A DNA stretch of 39,001 bases from a virus, in the IMG/VR virus record IMGVR_UViG_3300009151_000163, positions 1-39,001 of that record; one strand, written 5' to 3'. The notes beneath the pieces are model-generated. The model ran no database searches and was not told the DNA's origin. It saw only the letters and a list, made by a program, of their open reading frames with translations. The position numbers were made by a program, and so were the translations under genes. The stretch's first letter is position 1. The number at the start of each line of letters is the position of its first letter. Below, in pieces: positions 8,215-15,492 of this stretch.

Positions 8215-8723
8215 TTCTTGAACACATTAAAAGTGATGACCCTATTCTTAAACAAAAAATAGAATTGTTTGATTTTGGTAATCCACCAATGGATCCGATA
8301 GAGTTATCTGTCAACCTATATGAGACATTGATGTCTTCAAATTATGTTGGGTTATCAGCACCACAAGTTGGTTTACCATATAGGGCATTTGCTCTTCGTT
8401 CACAGCCGGGAATCGTATGTTTTAATCCACGTATTGTCGATGTTTCTGAAGAGATGGTATTATTAGACGAAGTATGTCTATCTTTTCCTGCACTTACACT
8501 TCCGATTAAGCGTCCAAAGAAAATAAAAGTTAGGTATGCTGAACCAAACAGCATTATTAAAACAGCAACGTTTGATGGAATGACGGCTCGTTATTTTTTA
8601 CACGAGCTTGACCATTTAGATGGAGTGGTGTATACTGATAAAGCAAACAAGTTTCATTTGGATAGAGCTTTACGTAAACAGACACAAACTTTAAGACAAG
8701 CAAAGGCAAATAATTTATTATGA
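8211..8723 (+). CDS. def: Peptide deformylase
   Basis: 170 aa. It removes the formyl group from the first methionine of new proteins. All three deformylase motifs are present: GLSAPQVG (47-54), EVCLS with the metal-binding Cys89, and HELDH (131-135) with the two metal His and the catalytic Glu. The form is short, ending soon after motif 3, like those known from cyanophages, where deformylase is a recurrent accessory gene thought to help fast protein turnover. It overlaps genes on both sides by four bases, inside the 46-to-queE operon. Confidence 0.93.
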   Translation: MILEHIKSDDPILKQKIELFDFGNPPMDPIELSVNLYETLMSSNYVGLSAPQVGLPYRAFALRSQPGIVCFNPRIVDVSEEMVLLDEVCLSFPALTLPIKRPKKIKVRYAEPNSIIKTATFDGMTARYFLHELDHLDGVVYTDKANKFHLDRALRKQTQTLRQAKANNLL

Positions 8724-9484
8724 GTATAGTTATATTTGGTAAAGGTAAGGTTGGTATGGCAACAGACCTTACATTAAAAACAGAAGCTGATTTTTATGAT
8801 CCACAAAAAGGATATGTTATTGAAGATTTTAGCAAATACAATATTGCTTTTATATGTGTAAGCTCGCTTGTGCATGGTCCTTACGATCATGTATCTATTG
8901 AAGATTGTTTAGAAAAGCTTCATAAATCTAATTTTACTGGTATTGTTGCTATTCGTTGTACTTTGCATCCTTCGTTTATAAAACATTGGGAATACCTTTA
9001 TGCTAATCTAAAAATTGTTCACTTTCCTGAGTTTATGAAACAGGGTGATGAGGAGTATTTGGATCAACCATGGATTGTTGTTCTTGGTGGTAAACGCGAA
9101 CATACAGAACGTCTTGGCAGCTGGTTAATACAGCACAAGTATGGTACAAAAGACCAATTACATTATTGTACATTAGTTGAGAGTGCTTTAATTAAGTTAC
9201 ATCAGAACGCTGGTCTTGCATTAAAGGTTACGTATGCAAACATGATGTATAGAGCATGTAAAGAGTATGGTGCTGACTTTGAGACTGTTCGCTTAGGAGC
9301 AACAGCAGATGCAAGAGTTGGCCCCGCACATACACAAGTACCAGGTGAGCACGGGTTTGGTTTTGGTGGACATTGTCTTCCAAAAGATGTAAGATGTCTC
9401 AATGCAACATTTCCTCAACATGGTTTTTGGAATGCGCTAATTGAAACAAATGACCATATGAGAGCGTATAATGATTACAAGTAA
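8720..9484 (+). CDS. UDP-glucose/GDP-mannose dehydrogenase family protein, short form
   Basis: 254 aa. The N-terminal Rossmann segment IVIFGKGKVG (3-12) is compact. The family signatures are all visible: IRCTLHPSF for the RSTxxPG loop (78-86), FPEFMKQGD for PEFLxEG (102-110), the K159/N163 pair in LIKLHQNAGLALKV, and GFGFGGHCLPKD with catalytic Cys219. Known members oxidise a UDP- or GDP-sugar to the uronic acid using NAD. The family is usually 390-450 aa, and here the C-terminal UDP-binding domain is missing: the gene ends within the central helix. A dedicated short family or a non-canonical substrate is possible. It overlaps queE by 14 bases. Confidence 0.8.
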   Translation: MSIVIFGKGKVGMATDLTLKTEADFYDPQKGYVIEDFSKYNIAFICVSSLVHGPYDHVSIEDCLEKLHKSNFTGIVAIRCTLHPSFIKHWEYLYANLKIVHFPEFMKQGDEEYLDQPWIVVLGGKREHTERLGSWLIQHKYGTKDQLHYCTLVESALIKLHQNAGLALKVTYANMMYRACKEYGADFETVRLGATADARVGPAHTQVPGEHGFGFGGHCLPKDVRCLNATFPQHGFWNALIETNDHMRAYNDYK

Positions 9485-10388
9485 ACCAATAGCGTATAGT
9501 GAGATATTTCATTCGATTCAGGGTGAGGGTCACTATACGGGCCGGCCAACAGCTTGGCTAAGATTTTTTCTGTTTAACCTTCAGTGTGATGGCTTCGGCC
9601 AGAAGGATCCCACAGATCCATCTACCTATATACTTCCCTATCAACAGATAGATATCTCAAGCATTAAAAAGCTAGAAGATCTTCCTGTGTGGAAGTATGG
9701 TTGTGATTCATCTTATTCGTGGTCTGCAAAGTTTAAACACTTGCAACATAAACATACTGCTGCTGATATTTGCAACCGTATTCGTCAGTCAATGTATCAT
9801 CCTTCTAATCCAGAAGGAAAGTTTAATAAGATTAACGGTACAATGCAGCATATGTGCTTTACTGGTGGTGAGCCAATGATGAAGCATGCACAACACGCAT
9901 CAATTGCTATTATTGATCACTTTGCAACAGAAGGCGACTTTCCGTTGTTTATGACATGGGAAACAAATGGTACTCAACCATTGACGTCGGAATTTTCTTT
10001 ATACTTTGGCGAAGCATATCCAGGAGAGGTATTCTTCTCTGTATCGCCAAAGTTACATACAACATCGGGTGAGAAAGCAGAAGATGCTATCTGTCCCGAT
10101 ATAGTGAAGAGTTATCAGAACCTCTCACCGCATGGACAGCTAAAGTTTGTGGTCAGTGGTAAACAAGAGTCTTGGGACGAGCTCGAAACAACAATCGAGA
10201 AGTTTAGGGAAGCAGGCGTGACATATCCGGTCTGGATCATGGGTGTTGGTGCAACACTTGAGGCTCAGAAGGGAACCGAAGCAGGTTACATCGGAGAGGC
10301 TAAAATTGCTGAAGAAGCATTTAAGCGTGGTTACAACTATTCCTCAAGAGTGCATGTTCACATCTGGGGAAACACAATGGGAACATAA
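9471..10388 (+). CDS. queE: QueE-like radical SAM protein (7-carboxy-7-deazaguanine synthase)
   Basis: 305 aa. QueE converts carboxy-tetrahydropterin to 7-carboxy-7-deazaguanine with a [4Fe-4S] cluster and SAM. The family start EIFHSIQGEG (12-21), the R32 region, TGGEP for SAM binding and WETNGTQ are clear. The C-x3-C-x2-C cluster motif is altered. The first position is Phe35 (TTT at 9573) instead of Cys. The second is Cys39. The third appears to be Cys78 in YGCDSSYSW, after an insert of about 38 residues. Loss of the first Cys would normally stop cluster binding. It is placed with queD and folE, so the pathway call is firm even if activity is in doubt. Confidence 0.82.
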   Translation: MITSKPIAYSEIFHSIQGEGHYTGRPTAWLRFFLFNLQCDGFGQKDPTDPSTYILPYQQIDISSIKKLEDLPVWKYGCDSSYSWSAKFKHLQHKHTAADICNRIRQSMYHPSNPEGKFNKINGTMQHMCFTGGEPMMKHAQHASIAIIDHFATEGDFPLFMTWETNGTQPLTSEFSLYFGEAYPGEVFFSVSPKLHTTSGEKAEDAICPDIVKSYQNLSPHGQLKFVVSGKQESWDELETTIEKFREAGVTYPVWIMGVGATLEAQKGTEAGYIGEAKIAEEAFKRGYNYSSRVHVHIWGNTMGT

Positions 10389-10391
10389 TAT

Positions 10392-10922
10392 ATGTGGGAT
10401 ACAACATCTTTTGGTAATAGACCAATTCAATACAAATATACAAGCACGAAAGAGTATCACGATGCCTTTCCGTGTGCATATCGTCAATGGAGAGCAGATA
10501 GTCATTGTAACCTAATTCATGGTTACAGTTTCTCAATGCGGTTCTTCTTTGGAACCAATAATTTAGATGCACGTAATTGGTGTGCGGATTATGGTGGTCT
10601 AAAAGAACTAAAAAAGATTTTAGAAGATCAATTTGACCATACGTTGCTAGTAGCTGAGGATGATCCTGAGCTCGAAATGTACAAAGAACTCCAAGCACGC
10701 AACCTTGCTAAGCTAACAATCCTTCCTAAGCTGGGATGTGAGGGTCTTGCTGATCAACTATACAAGTTTGTTAATGGTGTGTACATTCCTGACTACTGGG
10801 GTCAAGGAGAAGCTGATCGTTTGTGGTGTTACCGTGTAGAGGTACGTGAAACACAAGCAAATATGGCCTTCCGTGAAGGTCACCGTGAATGGAAAGAAGA
10901 TCTATTTGAAGATGTTCGTTAA
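10392..10922 (+). CDS. queD: QueD-like 6-carboxytetrahydropterin synthase
   Basis: 176 aa, T-fold family. Known members turn dihydroneopterin triphosphate into 6-carboxytetrahydropterin, the QueE substrate. The pattern FPCAYRQWRADSHCNLIHGY aligns with the F-x-A-A-H ... C-x3-H-G-H zinc site, and DYGGLKELKKILEDQFDHTL aligns with the D-F-x-x-L-K ... D-H part. Compared with bacterial QueD, the first zinc His is Tyr (residue about 29) and the last His of HGH is Tyr. Only the middle His and the Cys remain in this stretch. HGY may be normal in phage forms; the first change is less expected. It lies three bases after queE. Confidence 0.78.
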   Translation: MWDTTSFGNRPIQYKYTSTKEYHDAFPCAYRQWRADSHCNLIHGYSFSMRFFFGTNNLDARNWCADYGGLKELKKILEDQFDHTLLVAEDDPELEMYKELQARNLAKLTILPKLGCEGLADQLYKFVNGVYIPDYWGQGEADRLWCYRVEVRETQANMAFREGHREWKEDLFEDVR

Positions 10923-11143
10923 TGGCTACAACAGGTTTTAAAATGTTTGCTTGGGCACCTGATGGCATTTATGACCATCAGGAAAATCAAGTACGTTACG
11001 TTGTAAAAGATGGTTGTGTAAAAGGCCAAACTATTCTTTCAAAAAACTGGGTTGACATTGGACCACCAGATCATGTACAATCTGAATTAAAGCAACCATG
11101 GGGTACGTTTCCTGACGTGCCTCCTAAACCACCAAAGAAGTAG
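10922..11143 (+). CDS. Small protein of unknown function between queD and folE
   Basis: 73 aa, overlapping the queD stop by one base. The start is MATTGFKMFAWAPDGIYDHQ. Two short strand-like parts (NQVRYVVKDGCVK and KNWVDIGPPDHV) are followed by a proline- and lysine-rich tail PPKPPKK. No family is recognised. Its conserved position inside the deazaguanine block suggests a link to that pathway, but nothing in the sequence proves this. Confidence 0.6.
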   Translation: MATTGFKMFAWAPDGIYDHQENQVRYVVKDGCVKGQTILSKNWVDIGPPDHVQSELKQPWGTFPDVPPKPPKK

Positions 11144-11150
11144 GAGTTAT

Positions 11151-11825
11151 ATGGAAAAGACAGACGCAGCACTGGGTGCTAAGGTACACGAACATTTAGT
11201 TCATTTTGGGCTTGAGACACCAATGAACTATAAGCAGGTTCAGGTAAAGGATGATAAAAAAATTAAAGTAATTGCAAAGCATTTTACTGCAATTATGGAG
11301 GAGCTTGGTCTTGACTTGACAGATGACTCTTTGATAGATACACCTAACCGTGTTGCAAAGATGTATGTACGTGAAATCTTTACAGGATTAAATTATGACA
11401 ACTTTCCGAAATGTACCCGTATTGAGAACAAGATGGGACAGAATAACAGCTTCGTTCTTGAACGCAATGTTAATGTGCAGTCTAATTGTGAGCATCATTT
11501 CGTTGTCATTGATGGTAAAGCAACCGTTGCATACATTCCGAAAAAGACCATTCTTGGTTTATCAAAGCTAAACAGAATTGTTCAGTTTTTCTCTAAGCGT
11601 CCACAGGTACAAGAGCGTTTGACAGAGCAGATTGCTGAGACTATTTCCTACATTACAGAATCTCCTGATGTAGCTGTTTACATTGAAGGTGTTCATTACT
11701 GCGTGAAATCACGTGGTATTCAGGACGTAACGTCATCGACCATGACGTTAGCAACGCGCGGCGCTTTTGCTGAAAGCAACTCAGAATTACGTCGTGAATT
11801 TTTAAACTCTGCAAGGATGAGATAA
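11151..11825 (+). CDS. folE: GTP cyclohydrolase I
   Basis: 224 aa. It converts GTP to dihydroneopterin triphosphate, the first step to both folate and 7-deazaguanines. The zinc ligands are intact: Cys113 and His116 in NCEHHF (112-117) and Cys184 in HYCVKSRGIQ. The LSKLNRIVQFFSKRPQVQER core is typical of FolE-I. The ribosome binding site AGGAG lies five bases before the start. With queE and queD it covers the route from GTP to 7-carboxy-7-deazaguanine. The stop shares a base with the next gene. Confidence 0.96.
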   Translation: MEKTDAALGAKVHEHLVHFGLETPMNYKQVQVKDDKKIKVIAKHFTAIMEELGLDLTDDSLIDTPNRVAKMYVREIFTGLNYDNFPKCTRIENKMGQNNSFVLERNVNVQSNCEHHFVVIDGKATVAYIPKKTILGLSKLNRIVQFFSKRPQVQERLTEQIAETISYITESPDVAVYIEGVHYCVKSRGIQDVTSSTMTLATRGAFAESNSELRREFLNSARMR

Positions 11826-12187
11826 TGGCAAAAGTTTATCTCTGCCAGTTTACAGATAAGCAAACTGGCAAGTTCTTTTTTAAATTTGGACATACGTCTA
11901 AAGATGATGTGCTCGATCGATTTGATGTTAAATATGATCCTCGTTATGGAGATTTTGACATTAAAGCTATTTGTAGTATTCGTGGTGACATTAAATGGTG
12001 TCAACAAATCGAAGAAATATTTAAAGCATTATATCCAAAAAATATTTGGTTGGAAGAATATCTTGGTGATGAAAGAACGTGGGATGCGTTGTCTGGTATT
12101 ACCGAGATTGTCCATTTAACAGAACAAGAGTATAATAAGGTCCGCGTTGCATTTTATAAAGTGAGAGATATACAATATGGAAAATAA
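11825..12187 (+). CDS. GIY-YIG-like protein (T5orf172/MUG113 type)
   Basis: 120 aa. The N-terminus KVYLCQFTDKQTGKFFFKFG followed by HTSKDDVLDRF resembles the GIY-YIG nuclease core in the T5orf172/MUG113 branch, where the second signature reads K-x-G-x-T and an Arg follows in the helix. A family-typical Glu is plausible in the QIEEIF helix. Proteins of this kind are small nucleases found freely in phages. It is embedded in the folE-to-dpdA operon by one-base and 11-base overlaps. Nuclease activity is inferred from the pattern only. Confidence 0.55.
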   Translation: MAKVYLCQFTDKQTGKFFFKFGHTSKDDVLDRFDVKYDPRYGDFDIKAICSIRGDIKWCQQIEEIFKALYPKNIWLEEYLGDERTWDALSGITEIVHLTEQEYNKVRVAFYKVRDIQYGK

Positions 12188-12557
12188 AAGTTTTATATGG
12201 GTGACGTTTCAGAAAGAAGGTATACACAAGTATCCACAAGCTGCTACTGATCCAAAGCTAGCAACGGGTGATTGGCTTGATGTTAGTTTCTTAGGTACAC
12301 CTCATCGCCATATCTTTCACTTCCGTGTTGAGATGGAAGTATTCCATGATGATCGTGATGTTGAATTTATTCAAGCAAAACGTATTATGGAACGTTGGTT
12401 TAGCGATGGTACACTAGCACTAGATTACAAGTCATGTGAAATGATTGCAAAGGATCTTTATGCAAAGTGTATTAGCACGTGGCCAGATCGGGACTATGTA
12501 ATTGAAGTCTCAGAAGACGGTGAGAATGGTTGCCGTATGTATTTTAACAAGGTTTAA
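12177..12557 (+). CDS. Uncharacterised protein, possible divergent T-fold (QueD-like)
   Basis: 126 aa. The segment FLGTPHRHIFHFRVEMEVFH (39-58) has closely spaced His residues followed by a long strand, as in the QueD H-G-H-x-Y-x-V pattern. SCEMIAKDLYAKC aligns loosely with the QueD T-A-E-N-I-A helix, and VIEVSEDGENGC with the late V-x-V-x-E-x strand. It could be a second pterin-synthase-like protein that supplies zinc ligands lost from the queD product, but the match is weak. It lies between the GIY-YIG-like gene and dpdA with overlap or two-base spacing, so it belongs to the same transcription unit. Confidence 0.45.
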   Translation: MENKSFIWVTFQKEGIHKYPQAATDPKLATGDWLDVSFLGTPHRHIFHFRVEMEVFHDDRDVEFIQAKRIMERWFSDGTLALDYKSCEMIAKDLYAKCISTWPDRDYVIEVSEDGENGCRMYFNKV

Positions 12558-12559
12558 TA

Positions 12560-13405
12560 ATGATTAATTTTTGTCATATCAGTCCATCAGCTTATCTTCC
12601 TAAGTATACAAAAGATAACGGTGCTCATTTGATTCTTGCTCACCTTGTTGAAGAAGATCCCACATACAGGGACTTCTATGCAAGAATGTCAAATCGTGAA
12701 TATAAGATTATGGACAATAGTGCGTTTGAGATGTTTAAACTTGGTCTACCAATGTATGAGCCAGGTAAACTAATTGAGATGGGCAACGCCTGTCAAACAG
12801 ACTGTATTGTTCTTTCTGACTATCCCAAGCAGCCTTCATATGTAACTGTCAATGCAGCAAAGAAACTGATTCCTGAATTTAAAGCGAATGGATTTGATAC
12901 ATTCTTTGTTCCTCAAAGTGAACTAGGTGACATGCATGATCTGGTCAATGCTATTGAGTGGGCATTGCACAATCCAGATATTAATTTGATTGGTCTTTCC
13001 ATTCTGTCTACACCAATTGCTTGTGGTGTTGATGAAACAACTTTTGAGGGTGGTAAACGTAGTGATGCATATAAGATGCAACGTTACCTTTCGCGTCTTG
13101 CAGTATTTCGTGAATTGGAAAAACGTAACTTGCTTACTAGCTTAGCAAAGAAGCGGTTCCATTGTCTTGGTATGGTTGATGGTCCAAAAGAGATTGACTT
13201 GTTACGTGAATATCACGAGTTTATTTTTACATGGGATTCAAGTGCTGCTGTTTGGGCTGGTATCAACGGTATTCGTTTTGATAATTCGCCAACAGGGGTA
13301 ATGAATGGTAAATTTGAAAAAGAAGTTGACTTTCACCACAAAGAAGAGCATAATACATTAGCCGTTTACGACAACATTAATTATATCAATTCTCTTTGTG
13401 GATAA
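12560..13405 (+). CDS. dpdA: DpdA-like tRNA-guanine-transglycosylase paralogue (DNA 7-deazaguanine insertion)
   Basis: 281 aa. DpdA proteins are TGT relatives that swap guanine in DNA for preQ0 or a related base. The TGT-like catalytic Asp is in IMDNSAFE (Asp52; TGT has DSGGFQ), and the second Asp is in FTWDSSAAVWAGINGIRF (Asp226), a DpdA-type pattern. HCLGM (201-205) is the HxLGL strand that precedes it. The cysteine zinc site of tRNA TGT is not seen. With folE, queD and queE just upstream, the context supports DNA modification and not tRNA repair. QueC is not in the window, so the inserted base could be made by a host or distant phage enzyme, or may not be preQ0. Confidence 0.72.
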   Translation: MINFCHISPSAYLPKYTKDNGAHLILAHLVEEDPTYRDFYARMSNREYKIMDNSAFEMFKLGLPMYEPGKLIEMGNACQTDCIVLSDYPKQPSYVTVNAAKKLIPEFKANGFDTFFVPQSELGDMHDLVNAIEWALHNPDINLIGLSILSTPIACGVDETTFEGGKRSDAYKMQRYLSRLAVFRELEKRNLLTSLAKKRFHCLGMVDGPKEIDLLREYHEFIFTWDSSAAVWAGINGIRFDNSPTGVMNGKFEKEVDFHHKEEHNTLAVYDNINYINSLCG

Positions 13406-13406
13406 A

Positions 13407-13994
13407 ATGAAACTGAAGGTTATAGCATTGACTGGACCCAAGGGATCCGGTAAGGATACTGTTGGACAATTAATCAAGCAGTATTTTATTGCACCTGGTT
13501 GGAGTGCTCATACAATTGCTTTTGCCGATCCAATTAAGACAGTGGTTAGGGATTTGTTTGTATTTGAGACAATGCAAGAGTATGATGATTTCAAGAGAAC
13601 TACTTGTAATTTCAGTTTACCTAAAACAATAACAAGAGACATGCAGCTTTACCAAGTCGAAGGTAGACATCTTGTTCGTGAGATTGGTATGCTAATGCGT
13701 AAATATGATGACAAGCAATTTACCAAGTATGTTGTTGATGAAATTGAATATCGTCCCGACGATGTTTGGGTTGTAACGGATTTACGTTTTGATAATGAGT
13801 GGTTAGTGCTTAAACAGTTAGGTGCTAAGGTAATTAACATTAAGCGACCTAATTATGAATTTGATGGACATATTACAGAGCGTGGGTTTAATGAGAGCCT
13901 TGTTGACTATAAACTGCTAAATGATGGAGACTTGGCGTATCTTAAAACAAGAGTTAATAGTATTATGGATAGTATTATGAAGGAGTGGGTATGA
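13407..13994 (+). CDS. 1: Deoxynucleoside monophosphate kinase (T4 gp1-like)
   Basis: 195 aa from the ATG at 13407, two bases after the dpdA stop; a GTG at 13398 is also possible. It phosphorylates dNMPs for the phage DNA precursor complex. The P-loop is LTGPKGSGKDT at the N-terminus, and the VWVVTDLRFDNEW segment is the family Walker-B-like region. T4 gp1 is 241 aa, so this is a compact form. The stop overlaps the next gene as ATGA. Confidence 0.82.
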   Translation: MKLKVIALTGPKGSGKDTVGQLIKQYFIAPGWSAHTIAFADPIKTVVRDLFVFETMQEYDDFKRTTCNFSLPKTITRDMQLYQVEGRHLVREIGMLMRKYDDKQFTKYVVDEIEYRPDDVWVVTDLRFDNEWLVLKQLGAKVINIKRPNYEFDGHITERGFNESLVDYKLLNDGDLAYLKTRVNSIMDSIMKEWV

Positions 13995-14611
13995 AGCATA
14001 TTATGGGGCCTGAAAGTAGATCAACGCTATCTAATGTTCAGGAAGGTGATGTTCAACCTAATGCTGTTGATCTTAGACTAGGCAAAGTCTTTAAAATGTC
14101 ACAATCAACATTTATAATTGATGAGAAACAAAAGGTACATCGGGGTTCGTATGAGATGAAAGCCGATCCTCTTGGCTATTACAATCTACCAGAAGGCCAT
14201 TACGAAGTAGTGATGGAAAATATGATTGTAGTAGGTGATAATGAAGCTGGATGGGTTATTACAAGGTCTACATTAAACCGTAACGGCGTGTTCCTTACAT
14301 CGGGGCTCTATGACTCTGGTTATGACGGTGTAATGGCGGGTGTAATGCATGTTACGTGTGGCCCTATGCGTATTCAAAAGGGTACCCGTATTGGTCAATA
14401 CCTTTGCTTTAATGCAGAAGCATTGCACAAGTATGAAGGTAGCTATGGTCGTGGTAAACAACACGATATCAAATACCAAACCGAAGCATACAATGCACAG
14501 CAAGATCTAAAGGCTCTTGGCATTGATGTTGATCCAGCACTTGAAGTAGAAAAACCACCAGAACCCATTAAACGTAAACCAGGCCGTCCATTTGGGACAA
14601 CAAAGAAATAA
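13991..14611 (+). CDS. dCTP deaminase/dUTPase family protein with AT-hook-like tail
   Basis: 206 aa from the ATG at 13991, five bases after AGGAG. The Dcd/dUTPase fold is shown by QPNAVDLRLG, WVITRSTLNRNGVFLTSG with the catalytic Arg-Ser, YDSGYDG, and IGQYLCF. It should lower dUTP or turn dCTP to dUTP, feeding dTMP synthesis together with the dCMP deaminase at 19677. The C-terminus ends in KRKPGRPFGTTKK: R-K-P-G-R-P is an AT-hook core, unusual for this family, and could tether the enzyme to AT-rich DNA. Confidence 0.82.
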   Translation: MKHIMGPESRSTLSNVQEGDVQPNAVDLRLGKVFKMSQSTFIIDEKQKVHRGSYEMKADPLGYYNLPEGHYEVVMENMIVVGDNEAGWVITRSTLNRNGVFLTSGLYDSGYDGVMAGVMHVTCGPMRIQKGTRIGQYLCFNAEALHKYEGSYGRGKQHDIKYQTEAYNAQQDLKALGIDVDPALEVEKPPEPIKRKPGRPFGTTKK

Positions 14612-14634
14612 ACCAACCTTAAAGAAAGAACTAT

Positions 14635-15492
14635 ATGTCATTTGAAATTAAAGTACCTATTGGCGAATTGCAGAAAAAGAAACTATTTGTAGCAACACCA
14701 ATGTATGGTGGTGCTTGTGCAGGTATGTACACGCGTTCTATTGCTGATTTAGCCGCTATTTGTGCTAAGTATGAGATCCCTCTTCAGCTCTATTACTTGT
14801 TTAATGAGTCGTTGATTACTCGTGCACGTAACTATTGCGTAGATGAGTTTTTACGTAGCGATGCAACACACTTGATGTTTATCGATAGCGATATTGGTTT
14901 TAACCCACAAGACGTTATTGCATTACTTGCTCTGCAAACTGATGAGAGTGAATATGACATTATCGGTGGTCCATATCCTAAGAAATGCATTAGCTGGGAA
15001 AAGATCAAGATTGCTGTTGACAAAGGCTTTGCTGATGAGGATCCTAACAACCTTGAGAAGTTTGTTGGCGACTATGTGTTTAACCCTAAAGGTGGCGCAA
15101 AAGAGATCCCAATCAACCAACCAGTTGAGGTTATGGAGCTTGGTACTGGCTTTATGATGATTCGTCGCAAGACGTTTGATGTGTACAAAGAAGCATATCC
15201 TCACCTTTCTTACAAACCAGATCATGTGCGTACTGCAGCGTTTGATGGTTCGCGTGAGATCCATGCATACTTTGACTGTATCATTGATCCAGTAAGCAAA
15301 CGTTATTTGTCTGAAGACTATATGTTCTGCTACAACACAGAAAAAGCTGGTATGAAGGTTTGGCTGTGCCCATGGATGAGTATGCAACACGTTGGTAGCT
15401 ACAACTTTGGTGGTAGTCTTGCTGACTTGGCTGCAATTGGTGCACCAGCAACAGCTGATGCAGGTATGCTTCAAAAAGGTAAAAAGAAATGA
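14635..15492 (+). CDS. GT-A type glycosyltransferase-like protein
   Basis: 285 aa. The N-terminus LFVATPMYGGACAGMYTRS opens a nucleotide-sugar binding fold and the DxD motif is DSD at 84-86 in HLMFIDSDIGF. A later ELGTGFMMIRRKTFD strand and LSEDYMFCYNTEKAG are typical of family-2-like transferases in marine phages. The acceptor is unknown. It precedes the clamp gene with a four-base overlap, an odd neighbour for replication genes that recurs in marine T4-like phages. It could act on virion proteins, DNA or host glycan. Confidence 0.75.
   Translation: MSFEIKVPIGELQKKKLFVATPMYGGACAGMYTRSIADLAAICAKYEIPLQLYYLFNESLITRARNYCVDEFLRSDATHLMFIDSDIGFNPQDVIALLALQTDESEYDIIGGPYPKKCISWEKIKIAVDKGFADEDPNNLEKFVGDYVFNPKGGAKEIPINQPVEVMELGTGFMMIRRKTFDVYKEAYPHLSYKPDHVRTAAFDGSREIHAYFDCIIDPVSKRYLSEDYMFCYNTEKAGMKVWLCPWMSMQHVGSYNFGGSLADLAAIGAPATADAGMLQKGKKK

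Noticed and set aside
10321-10698. Minus-strand open frame across the queE-queD junction
   Set aside because: It is antisense to two genes with family motifs, and its composition (many His, Tyr, Leu) is that of a shadow frame.
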